Source of the DNA: Zasmidium citrigriseum | Taxonomy: Eukaryota > Ascomycota > Dothideomycetes > Mycosphaerellales > Mycosphaerellaceae | Reading direction: 5' to 3' | NCBI GenBank assembly: GCA_002786025.1 | Contig: NHNW01000030.1 | Span: 62,001-126,000 of the forward strand | DNA: 64,000 nt | In this document: positions 54,722 through 64,000 of the stretch, piece by piece | Position numbering within the stretch: the first letter of the stretch is position 1 | Layout: the number at the start of each line of letters is the position of its first letter | Position numbers and translations under genes: made by a program | The notes under the pieces: generated by a model | What the model saw: only the letters and a program-made list of their open reading frames with translations | Database searches by the model: none | What the model was told of the DNA's origin: nothing

Positions 54722-54784
54722 CGATATCGACAGATTCCAAGAACTCCAGAGGATATTGAAAAGCTCTTCATCTTCTCTTCTCCC

Positions 54785-56001
54785 TCAACTCTGCTCGTTA
54801 CACCCCCAAATCTCCCCCCTCGGCCACTCCAACCACGCTCTCATCTCCCCACCAACACACCCCTCCACCTCCTGCAACAACCACATCGCCCAATTCCTCA
54901 AATACCAAAACCTCCCTCCCTCCCTCATCAGTACCGCAAAATGCGCCAGCACAACCAACGCAACCTCCTCCCTTCCCGCAAGTCCCTCCAAGAACTCATT
55001 CGACAAATTCGCCATCCAGCTAAAAAGCCTCCCGATACTGCCTTGATCCTGAGGGGAGTTGTAAGTGTTGGAGAAAGCGTCGTGGAGGTCGTCGATCGCC
55101 GTGAGGTAGCTTTCGTGGTGATATGTGACGAGGTCTTTCAATGCTTCGATTTGCGGGAAGGACTTTGGGATCTCGTCTTTCGCCGTGACGTTCTTGATCA
55201 GTGGTCCCATTTCCGACCCCAGGATTCGTGGCCAGTAGTCGCTACACGTCGGTTTGATGCCTCTCGAGAGGCGGGCGTAGATGCAGAGTTCCTCGATCGG
55301 ATCCGCCGGGGTTTGGACTTGCGCGAGACCGAGACGATGCATGACAAGCAAACAAGCCAACGCAAAGACAGGGACGCAAGTCGCCGGATCGGGTTTCGTG
55401 AGGTGTTCGTGGAAAGCTGCCATGGCGATGTCCATATGCTGAGAGGATTGCAGAAGGAGCTCATCGGCCTCCTCGTGATGGATCGAGGCCTTATGCACGG
55501 CGGCGGTGGCGAGGACGCCGCGAAGCAGGAAGTGATGTTGGAATCCCAGGTCTACGACAGAGGTTTGCCAGAGGTAGTGTTGGCCGGGTTGCGAGCAGGT
55601 CAGGCTGGTGTTGAGGAACCAGAATTGCAAGAGTCTGAGGTCTATTATGTTGAGTTCCTCCCCAAAAGCAGGAACATCGCCCATTCCAACTCCATTGACC
55701 GGCAACGAATCCTTCTTGACAACCTCGGGTTGTTTCTTCATAGGCCACTCGCAGTCGATCTCCAGCCTCTCACATCTGTACCAAAAAAGTTAGAGGAAAG
55801 TACGCCAACGAAGTATCGGCCGCGAAGTCCAACATACCTTCCACACTGTGGCCGTCTCTCATTACACTAAACACCCACCCAATCAGTAAATTGCACAGCA
55901 CAGCAGAGGGAGGACATACACACCTTGACATGCCTCTTCTTGCACTGGACACACCCCTTGCGAGACTTCGTATGCGTTCGACGTTCCACGTGGCGGGCCA
56001 T
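54785..56001 (-). CDS. Zn(II)2Cys6 fungal transcription factor
   Basis: 365 residues in three exons: 56001-55924, 55866-55838 (only 29 nt) and 55775-54785. Introns are 57 and 62 nt (GTGTGT/TTTAG phase 0, GTATGT/GTACAG phase 2). The zinc cluster has cysteines at 17, 20, 27, 34, 37 and 44 (spacing 2-6-6-2-6) with the basic loop KKRHVK. The remainder resembles the C-terminal ligand-type domain of C6 regulators without a full middle-homology signature (FLLRGVLATAAVHKA, then CVPVFALACLLVMHR). It may control neighbouring genes such as the RTA1-family gene; this is only positional. Confidence 0.87.
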
Positions 56002-56592
56002 GGCTTTCCTCTCTCTCCAGTAGCGAGCGACTGCGGTAGGTAGGTCTTTCAAATAAGTATATGCAGAATGAAGAAGCCTTGAAGGAATGAAATGGGGGTG
56101 CGAAAGCGAAGCGAGGTCCTCAGCCGCAATCGCAGGCAGCTGAATTCCGTGCCACAGACTAGCTGGAAGAAGCAGAGATCAACGAAAGCATGGCTTAACA
56201 AGGGATACAGATTGTCATGAAGCAAGAAAAGAAAATGTGAAGGGGGCAAGAGTCAAAGTGTGGTCACATTCATTCATCTGGGCTGGCTTCTGTTTCGCCA
56301 TCTCCCTCTGTCGCAAGCAGAAAGCAGTACGAGTGGCATCAGTCAGCCTTCACGGCGACCATGCATGCATGCAAAGAAGTACAAGTAGCTTCCATTCGCG
56401 TATCCGGCGACCTTTCAATTATTCGTCATCTCATCAATCTCTTTCAATGCCGTTCAATGCAAAATCCCAAACGCCGTCGCTGTGTCAAAGTTTCAAGCAA
56501 CAAGTGGGTATCTCCGCCGGGTGTAAACAATCGCTATGCCGCCGTCGTCTGTACAATGCGTATGGGTATCATCAAGAATCGCTCAATCGCTC
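56002..56592. other. Spacer between Zn2Cys6 gene and ima1
   Basis: 591 bp. It holds the promoter of the Zn2Cys6 gene and the 3' region of ima1. An open plus frame (56237-56644) runs into ima1 antisense and has no domain. Confidence 0.45.
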
Positions 56593-58440
56593 TCAACGCC
56601 CGAAGAATCCGCCGAAGAAGCCGCTGTTTCGGTTGGTGTCCTGACCGGCTGGTGCGGGTTCGTTCAATGAGAAAGTGTTCAAAAATCTGTCCTCCAAGCC
56701 GATCGTCTTGGCGTCGCTTGGTAGGTTCCAGGTGCTGGGTTTAGGTTGGAAGTTGGTTCCCTTCTCGGGAAACTGGACTGGCTTGACGCCTTCGCGCATC
56801 CTGGCCATGAAGTCTGGCTGTTCGCTCAGAATGATCTTCTCTGGCTCTTTTGGTGGGATGTATGGGTTGCGCAGGCGACGTTCCATGCTCATCGGAGCCT
56901 GTGGAATCTTGGTGTAGAATGGGTTCGGCCTCTGTTGCATCTGCTTCTCTCGCTCGATGCGCTGGCGCTCTTCGTCGGCGCGCATCTGCGCCTGCATGTT
57001 GTATACCTCGTTGCTCAGTTCACCGCCGAAGCTCAATGCTGGAGCATTGGTGTGGTTCATGTAGATGTTGCGTGGTTCCAGTCTTGGACGTGAGTTTGCG
57101 AAGCGTTGTGACGAGCGCATGACTGGTTGGTAATCAGTCTCCATAGCATCTTCGTCCTCAGAGTAGTCAGGTGACGGTTGTTGGGCGGACATGTGGTAGG
57201 ATCGAGAGTATGGCGACTGCTTCTGTTGCTTTCGCTTCTCTGTCTGCTCCCTGATGATCTCCAGTGGGCCAGGGCTGTTGTTGCGAAGGTACCGGAATGG
57301 GTCCTTTTCGGAAGCTTTGGGCGTGAAGTGTTCGGGTGACGGGCCTGCGTCTACGCCGAGGACATCTTTCTCGTCTGGTTTGGGCATCATTGTGCCTTTC
57401 ATGCTCCAACGGACTGGTTTGATGCCACGTTGTGCGAGAATCTGTACGATCATCATGAAGAAGATGGTGAATCCGTGGGCTGCTATGAGCTGATCTGTGT
57501 CAAGTAATGCGATGGTGCCGGGGTCGGATAGCGTTATCCATGCCCAACCTCTGATAGCGAGGATCATGAGTTGCATGTAGAAGTACTGCTTCTGCCCATT
57601 GATGGCTTCCATTCGATATGTGTGGTGATACCAGTGCTTCAGGCCGGTGTTGTACCATAAGCCGCACGTGGCGATGGCGAGGGTGTAGGGTATGAGGTTG
57701 GCGAAGAGGTGAAAGCAGGTATGGCTGAAGCGCAGGCTGAGCGACTGGTTGGCGCATTCGTTGAGCGACGGGTAGGCCATGTCGGCGATGTCAGAGAGCT
57801 CTGGTTCGGAGAGGGCGGTGCCGAGGACGAGGGCGAAGATGGCGTAGAGGTGGAAAGCGACTTGGGTGCAGAGGCCGAGGAAGAGAGCGAGACCGATGAG
57901 GTTCAAGAAGATGCGCATCATCTTCTTGCCGCCGTCATCGCGGGTGCGATATGCGGGCTGATTGCCGCGGGCTCTGGTGTCGGCGCACAGGCGGGCGGCG
58001 TTCTGTGTCAGGCCGTAGTAGTCGCTCCTCTCGATCTTGGCCTGGGCGGCCGGGGCGCAGTTCTTGCAGACGAGTGGGTAGCGCTGCTCCAGTTCCTTCT
58101 TGTAGGTCGGGATGGCCCTCTCGAATCGTCGGTACTCTGGATGCGACTCGTCTGGCAGGTAGTTGGCCAGCGTCTCGTTGTAGAGGTGCTGGTTCTGCAG
58201 GCATGTGCGGCAGAAGGCCTGCCGTTGCTGGTGCTCCAGGGTCTCTGGGAGGGCGGAGGTGGTGGTGATGGGCCTCGCCGCCGGGCCATTGGTGATGGCG
58301 GCCGGCGGGTCAACGGCCTGGCCGCGCGCATCGAAGAAGTTGAGCGCCTCGCAGTTGGCGCACTGGAACTCGGTGGTTCCCTTGGAGTAAGGTGATTTGG
58401 TGCCACAAAAGTGGCACCGCATCTTCGCGGAGAGGAGCAT
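56593..58440 (-). CDS. ima1: Inner nuclear membrane protein Ima1 (TMEM201/NET5 family)
   Basis: 615 residues, intronless. The N-terminal zinc-binding domain carries four C-x2-C pairs (CHFC at 9-12, CANC near 27, CRTC near 77, CKNC near 124). Several membrane segments follow (for example IFLNLIGLALFLGLCTQVAF and FFMMIVQILAQ). The C-terminal third is a disordered, charged region. In fission yeast Ima1 sits in the inner nuclear membrane and couples heterochromatin or centromeres to the nuclear envelope; the human relative is Samp1. Cysteine pairs, membrane segments and length fit the family. Confidence 0.88.
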   Translation of the reverse strand: MLLSAKMRCHFCGTKSPYSKGTTEFQCANCEALNFFDARGQAVDPPAAITNGPAARPITTTSALPETLEHQQRQAFCRTCLQNQHLYNETLANYLPDESHPEYRRFERAIPTYKKELEQRYPLVCKNCAPAAQAKIERSDYYGLTQNAARLCADTRARGNQPAYRTRDDGGKKMMRIFLNLIGLALFLGLCTQVAFHLYAIFALVLGTALSEPELSDIADMAYPSLNECANQSLSLRFSHTCFHLFANLIPYTLAIATCGLWYNTGLKHWYHHTYRMEAINGQKQYFYMQLMILAIRGWAWITLSDPGTIALLDTDQLIAAHGFTIFFMMIVQILAQRGIKPVRWSMKGTMMPKPDEKDVLGVDAGPSPEHFTPKASEKDPFRYLRNNSPGPLEIIREQTEKRKQQKQSPYSRSYHMSAQQPSPDYSEDEDAMETDYQPVMRSSQRFANSRPRLEPRNIYMNHTNAPALSFGGELSNEVYNMQAQMRADEERQRIEREKQMQQRPNPFYTKIPQAPMSMERRLRNPYIPPKEPEKIILSEQPDFMARMREGVKPVQFPEKGTNFQPKPSTWNLPSDAKTIGLEDRFLNTFSLNEPAPAGQDTNRNSGFFGGFFGR

Positions 58441-59887
58441 CGCGGCGGCGGACGAGACGAGGGCGCGGAGGAGGGAGGTGATGGTGGAGAGTTGGGTTGG
58501 AAGAAGTAGAAGAAGAGAGGGCGTCGTGCGTTTCGATGCCGAAGCGTGGGTTGCCAGGGCTCACACGCGACGGCCCGGCTTCCCGCCTCACCCCCGCAAC
58601 GCTAAATTGAGCGAGTCACTTCAACTTCACCTGTTAATCCTCAAAGAAGCTTCCATTGTCTCTGCTATTGACACGTCCATTGTGTGCTCTTTGTCCTTGG
58701 GAGATGAGCGGGAATCCACTCGATCATTCAGGAAATCCTCACTTGCTTGCCGCCTGATAGCCGGCAACCAAGCCGCGAGCGCCATCCACTCTCCTGGGTA
58801 CTTTCTTTCACTTCGAGGCTATCCCCAAGAGATTACTTCTGGCTAGGCCATGGATAGACCTCTCAGTACCCCTTTAATCTTGAGAGATAGTTGGGGATAG
58901 TTTCCATGCTCTAGGTAAAGTCTGTGTTCTTACTGCCTTGTACATGGCCTTCACGCGGGTGAAATCTGGCCCTTCACCCGGCTCACCCGGCTCACCTTTG
59001 GGCTATCTCCAGCAGACCGCTCCCGACTACCCTACCAATCAGTCTTTCGGATCCATTTGCATTCCCAAGAGATGTGGAGATAGATTTAGTCCTCACTTGA
59101 GCAACAATGTGATCCTTGGCTCTGGTGGGCGGCATTCTCGCCAGTACCGCTCAACCATCCGCTAAGTCCCTCTTCTACACCTTTGATCTATCTCCATCAA
59201 GATAGCAACGTCTCCACTCACGACAGTGATTTAGTCTCTTTTCGGCTTTGGAGATCGACGGGGATTCTGCCAGTTCTGAACATCGTCCGCCTCGGCCTCA
59301 CAACCCGCATGCCAGCCAGCTTCCCGCTCAAGGAACAGAACTCAAAGAAGAAAGCCATGGGTATGATCAATGAAAAAGTGCGATGCTGGAATTGCTCTGT
59401 AGTCGGTGGATCCAGGATGAAGAGCTTCACATGAGGATTGGGTTGAGAGATGAGTTTGGGGAAAGGACTATATCTGACAAGATACAAGAGTAAGCCCTCA
59501 CTCTCCTTCGCATGTTTGTGACGAGACGATCGCACTTGGCGGGACAGCCTCTGGGAAAGAGATCGGATCTGACTTGTCTGCAAGAGCGTCCCAAGACACC
59601 AGCGAAACGAGTAAGCCCCTGGATCCAGGAACGTGCGCATACTGTGGAGGACAACTGAAGACGACTCCCAACGTGTGACGAATCGGCAACCCGAGATGTT
59701 CCGTGTCGGCCACAAATCCTCCGCACCTTCCCCATTTCGCCGTTTGCATGTGAAAGCCAGGACCCGCCAAGCTAGCGGGCCGCTTGCTGCCTGCGTGCGC
59801 GCAGCTTCCATTTGAACTTCCTTCCGACTCACCTCCAACCACCACAACACCGCTCGTGTACACCACTGCCGACTCACAACAGCCATC
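58441..59887. other. 1.4-kb intergenic region
   Basis: Between divergent genes, so it probably contains the promoters of ima1 and of the coiled-coil gene. A direct CACCCGGCT duplication occurs near 58975-58998. The long minus frame 59218-60000 overlaps the start of the coiled-coil gene and shows no domain, so it is not called. Confidence 0.45.
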
Positions 59888-62275
59888 ATGGCGTCCGACA
59901 GCATGTCGGAGGTCAAGGCAGCGGCTGTTGACGGCATTGTGGCTTGCGTCAATGCGAAAATCCAGGACCTGGTAGCACGCGAGGCAGCGCTCGCTGTCAA
60001 TAAGCATGAACTCAGCCGTCAGAAGGAAGCGGCCTCTCAGGTATGCCCACCAGCCCTCGTGCATTGACAATCTCCATGAAGGGTCGCTGACTATGCGGAA
60101 CAGCTCATTTCCGACAGCAACGCCCCTGCAGATGCCGGTCGAATGCGGGAAGCAGAAGCGGCTTCTTCATTGCAGCGGGTCCTCAAGCTGATCGAGGATG
60201 CCACTAACAAGCAGGCTGCCATCGATATCCGCGCCGAGCAGCTTACCCAGCGGGAGCTGGACGTCTGCAACCGGGAAGCAGAGGCCAAAGTCAAGGAAGA
60301 AGCATCGGATACCGACTCCAGCGTCTCGAGTGAAGCCTTCATCGCTGAACTTGACCAAATCGACGCTGCGGATTTGAAACTCCTAGAGGATAACGCCGAG
60401 GAAATTGAGAAGGTGGCAGAACACGATCTTGAAGAGATGTGGGAAGCTTTCGCCGATGGGTACCCCGTCCATACTGTCGCAACATGGAAGATCATGTACA
60501 AGCTGCATGTAAGACCCGACTTCCTCTTGAAGCGACTGCACCAGAAAGAGAAGGAGGCCGATGAGCAGCATGCGGCTCTGAGCCAGTGGGAGAAGCGACT
60601 TGAGGAGCAGGCAAACGAGGCGTCTGGATCGTCGCAGGCTCGCGAGTGGGAGCTTCGGCAACTGTCCAACGAGGTCACAGCACGAGAGTCCGAAGCTTGT
60701 AAGAAGGAGCGCCAGATCGAGGAAGATGAGCTTGCTTTGAAAAAGCGGCAAGAGGAATTTGAAGTGCAAGCCGCCGACGCAGAGAGGAAAACCACAGCTC
60801 GAGAGCAGGAGCTCGAGCAGCTCCTCGCGAAGCTGATCCCCCGCGAACAATCACTCGTCGAGCAGGAGAGTGCTATGAAGGAGCGTGAGAAGACCCTCAA
60901 GGACGATGAGATGTCCTTACAGACCAAGGAGCACGTCTTCGCTGAACGCAACACATTTTTGAACGAAGCTTTCAGGGTTTCTGATACCCGCAAGAAGGAT
61001 CTCGATGCGCAGGAGTATTCCATCAATGAGAACAAGAAGACGTTGAGAGAGCGCGAGAAGGCCTTAGAGTCCAAGCAGCGTGGTCACGACAGGCTCAGTG
61101 CAGGCTTAGATACCAGAGTCGGGGCTTGCGAGATGCGCGAGGAACTCCTCGACCAGCAGAAGGCCTCCATCAAGACGCGTGAGAAGACCGTGAGTGAGCA
61201 GGAGGGGCTCTTGAAAGAGAAGGAGCAGAAGTTCAAGGAACGCAAAACGAAGCTTGATCAATCTGTCGACGCTTTTAACACCCGCAAGGACAAAGTCGAT
61301 AAGCAGGAGAAGACTTTCCAGACACGCATGACAGCCGTTCAAGAGCGTGAGAAGACTGTGAAGGCGGATAAGGCAAAGCTTGACCAAATAACTGCCGCCA
61401 AAGACACTCGCCAGGCAAACCTCAACAAGCAAGAAGCCGCTCTCCGCAAGAGCGAAGACGACTTCAACAAGACGAAAGACGAGCAAGCTAAAGTCCTCAA
61501 AGCGAAAGAGGCCCGGATTAAGACCCTGGAGCAGGAATGCAAAAGCCTTAAGACGAAGTCGAATCTTCAGGACGGAACCGCGGCCGAAGAGCTCGAGCAA
61601 CAGGTCGAGGCTTTACAGGCAAAGGTCCGTGATTTGGAGCTCGAGCGGAAACACCGGGCATGCGACGCATTCGGGCTAGTTGACCAAGAGACCGCCGTCA
61701 AGAAGCGCGACTTGGCTACTCGCCGCAAGCGAACAGATATCGAGCGCCGAGAGGCAGAAGTCACGGAGCGGGAGGACGCGATCTCAAAATATGAGGCCGA
61801 CCTTCAGGCGCGCGAATGGACAGTAGCCCAGCGAGAGGCCACCATGGGCGAAGCTTTCGGAGATCTCGAGCAAGATGGCCCGGTAGTTGTAAACCTGGAG
61901 AGAAGCCTGGCGCCGGGGACCTCTGATCCCAAACTGAAAGAGAAGGAAGCCGAGACCCAGCAAGTCTTCTGGGACAAGCATGTCACAGAGAAGTGGGCCT
62001 CCGTGGTGAAAGTCCGCAAGAAAACCGTCAAGGAGATCAAGAAGGCGACTAAGCAACTTAAGAAGTACTGCCGAGAGGACGACGATGTGTACAACAAATA
62101 TGGCCATGTCGTGGGTGAATGGCAGTACTATTGTACGGACTGGGCCATGGAAGCTTTGAATCCGGATGTGTCGATTGAGCGCGGCACGATTGTCCAGTGC
62201 CTCCTCGACCACCTGCTTGATGGATTGAAGGGTCGCGTGGACTGGGCGAAGAACGTCACGGAGGGTACGTACTAG
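59888..62275 (+). CDS. Long coiled-coil protein, unrecognised
   Basis: 774 residues in two exons, 59888-60040 and 60104-62275. The 63-nt intron has a GTATGC donor, a GCTGAC branch site and a GGAACAG acceptor in phase 0. After a short start the protein is nearly continuous coiled coil from about residue 70 to 640, dominated by E, K, R and Q with repeated blocks (REKT-x-KxDE/KA, EQEGLLKEKEQKFKERK). The C-terminal ~100 residues form a separate domain (YGHVVGEWQYYCTDWAMEAL). No motor, kinase or GRIP-like domain is seen, so it could be a structural or tethering protein. Its heptad style resembles the coiled-coil protein at 50188, but common descent is not shown. Confidence 0.72.
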
Positions 62276-62489
62276 TCTGGTACGTGTTTCTAACGGAGGA
62301 CCGCATCGGAGCAATCGTAAATTTGCCCAGGAAACCCAGTGGCATCAAGGCTTGTTCTGACTGAGCAGGTAGTTCGGCGTGTGGAACGGGATACTTGTAC
62401 AGTAACAGCATCGCACAGGGTTGGATGGCAACGTCGCAATAGCTCGCTCTCCTCCAATATCAAGAACACTCCTCTTCACCTCCCCTCCC

Positions 62490-64000
62490 TCAGACAAAAT
62501 CAAACGTATCCCCCACACCCCCCAGCATCCCCTTCACTCTCTGACTCCCGACAACCCTCTCCATCCTCAACCCATCCCACCGTCCAAAAACCGCCTGCAC
62601 CCCCGCCTCCACAGGATCAACCTTCCCCTCCACAACACTGCTCCCCAAGAACCCACCCACACACTCCTCATAAAACGTCGGATTATCCGGAACCCCGTAC
62701 ATAACAACCCTCTTAACCCCCTTGAGCTTCAATCGGAAGAAATGGTGCGCTCGTTGGGTGTATAAAAGGAAGGAGTGACGACCGGAGAGGAAATGTGACC
62801 GAGCGCGGCGTTGATCGGAGATTTCGCTATAGTCGTGGATGGCACCGAAGGAGATGTTCTGCGTTTGGGTGGATGTGGCGAAGAAGTTTCGTAGGCGGAG
62901 GAAGTCGAAGTAGCTCGGTATGAAGATTAGTATCCCTTGCGCTCCATCAGCGGGTTTAGGGAGGCGGAGGAGAGAGGGCAGGATGGCGGTGGTGAAGAAT
63001 TTGAATCTGGCGTCTGGGTCGGAGGGTGGGGAGGGAGAGTCGAAGCGGAGGAAAGTTTGTTTGATGCCGAGACCGCTTGTTGTGTTGATGGCGCCGGGGT
63101 AGACGGGGGTTACTTTGATTTTGCCGGAGGTGTTGAGGAAGGCTGTGTTGTAGAGGCGATTCATTTCGGGGGTGAGGTAGCCGCTGAAGAGGATTGTTTG
63201 GCGGAGGTATTTGGCGTTGCCGTCGAGGTAGTAGTTTCGTACGCGGCTGAAGTCGCAACCATGGGACTCTCGGAGTTCAAGGTTGAGGTGTTTCATTACG
63301 ACTTCGACGTTCGTCCAGTCTTGCATTTGCATGGCGTCGGCTTGGTCGATGACACAGACTTCGATGGAGGAGAGGAAGTCGTGGTCTCGCTTCTTGGGGT
63401 CTTCGTTTTCGATGATGCGGCGCAGACCTAGAGGGGAAGCCAGGATGATGTCGCTGTTATAGAAGGCCGAGTAGAACTTGAGCGTCTTGCGAGTGAACTT
63501 GAGGGCTGTGAGGAATGAGTTGTCGTTGTTGCCACCGAAAAGCTCGCGGTAGTCTTCAGGCATGAAGTCTCGGTCATCTAGAGGTGCTGTGAAGGAATCG
63601 ACGAAGCGTTTCTTGTTCTCCTGTTGCTCTGGCTGGAAAGCTTCGACAATGGCATCGGCATACCTGGAAGCCATCTGGCGGGTCTCCAGTAGGATGAGGA
63701 CTCTGGGACGAACATATCCTTGGTCTCGGACGTCCAACTCTGCTGAATCTTCGGCATGGCTCAAGCGATCGTTGTTCTTCAATACCTTGTCCCGTCCCTT
63801 CAGGATGTGGTTCACAGCGTGAAGACTGGCCATGGAGCGCAGAGCGGCAGCATTTTGAGTCGTTCGATTGCCCAGCATGACGTCCTGGTAGTCGAAGAGA
63901 TGAGCCGCAACTTTCTTTTCCATATCCGACTGCAGGAATGCTGAAGACAGCTTTGCAGACCTCTTGGCAAGTCGCTCTTTCAGAGGCAACGAGTCTATGT
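62490..64000 (-). CDS. UTP25: UTP25-like U3 snoRNP / ribosome biogenesis factor, partial
   Basis: C-terminal part of a gene that runs off the right edge; about 503 residues are visible without introns. It belongs to the DUF1253 / digestive-organ-expansion-factor family, which has a degenerate DEAD-box helicase fold. Visible family segments are RPRVLILLETRQMASRY, NSFLTALKFTRKTLKFY, SDIILASPLGLRRIIE, SSIEVCVIDQADAM (a degenerate walker-B-like block), ILIFIPSYFDFLRLRNFF and RRARSHFLSGRHSFLLYTQR. In yeast, Utp25 is a nucleolar factor needed for early 18S rRNA processing. It converges on the coiled-coil gene, 214 bp away. The N-terminus lies beyond the window. Confidence 0.9.
   Translation of the reverse strand, partial: IDSLPLKERLAKRSAKLSSAFLQSDMEKKVAAHLFDYQDVMLGNRTTQNAAALRSMASLHAVNHILKGRDKVLKNNDRLSHAEDSAELDVRDQGYVRPRVLILLETRQMASRYADAIVEAFQPEQQENKKRFVDSFTAPLDDRDFMPEDYRELFGGNNDNSFLTALKFTRKTLKFYSAFYNSDIILASPLGLRRIIENEDPKKRDHDFLSSIEVCVIDQADAMQMQDWTNVEVVMKHLNLELRESHGCDFSRVRNYYLDGNAKYLRQTILFSGYLTPEMNRLYNTAFLNTSGKIKVTPVYPGAINTTSGLGIKQTFLRFDSPSPPSDPDARFKFFTTAILPSLLRLPKPADGAQGILIFIPSYFDFLRLRNFFATSTQTQNISFGAIHDYSEISDQRRARSHFLSGRHSFLLYTQRAHHFFRLKLKGVKRVVMYGVPDNPTFYEECVGGFLGSSVVEGKVDPVEAGVQAVFGRWDGLRMERVVGSQRVKGMLGGVGDTFDFV

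Noticed and set aside
59218..60000. 260-residue minus-strand frame
   Set aside because: It runs antisense across the first exon and promoter of the coiled-coil gene, and no family is recognised.

Overview
This 64 kb window is nuclear DNA of a filamentous ascomycete, most likely a dothideomycete close to the Mycosphaerellales. The reasons are compact genes with 50-80 nt introns (GTAAGT or GTATGT donors, CTAAC or CTGAC branch sites), ascomycete-specific families (HET, RTA1, Zn2Cys6, DUF3433, Ima1) and a tandem set of F-box-like genes of the kind greatly expanded in that class. The lineage is an inference from protein style only. No rRNA, tRNA, CRISPR array or intact transposon was recognised.

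Layout: mitochondrial cytochrome c peroxidase (0.4-1.5 kb) is followed by seven tandem, same-strand F-box-like paralogues (1.7-10.6 kb), the most striking feature here. Next come a CxxC mini-protein, a GPI-anchored wall protein and a Ser-rich low-complexity protein (11.3-15.6 kb). Housekeeping genes MLH3 and NCBP3 (16.4-21.7 kb) lead to an amidohydrolase divergent from an MFS transporter with an apparent frameshift (22.2-26.1 kb), then a small secreted six-cysteine protein (26.3-26.6 kb).

Two gene-poor stretches (26.6-30.0 and 30.9-34.8 kb) flank a compact Zn2Cys6 protein. A same-strand set of two double-hotdog thioesterases and a zinc alcohol dehydrogenase (34.8-39.2 kb) could be a small metabolic group. 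A HET-domain protein and a multi-pass DUF3433 protein follow (40.3-44.8 kb), then an atypical six-cysteine coiled-coil protein (46.2-47.7 kb) set between gene-poor flanks.

The right part holds a coiled-coil protein, proline iminopeptidase, an RTA1-family membrane protein, a Zn2Cys6 transcription factor, the inner nuclear membrane protein Ima1, a long coiled-coil protein, and the C-terminal part of ribosome biogenesis factor UTP25, which runs off the right edge.

Exon boundaries were placed by eye from splice consensus, frame continuity and similarity among paralogues or to known families. There is no transcript evidence.
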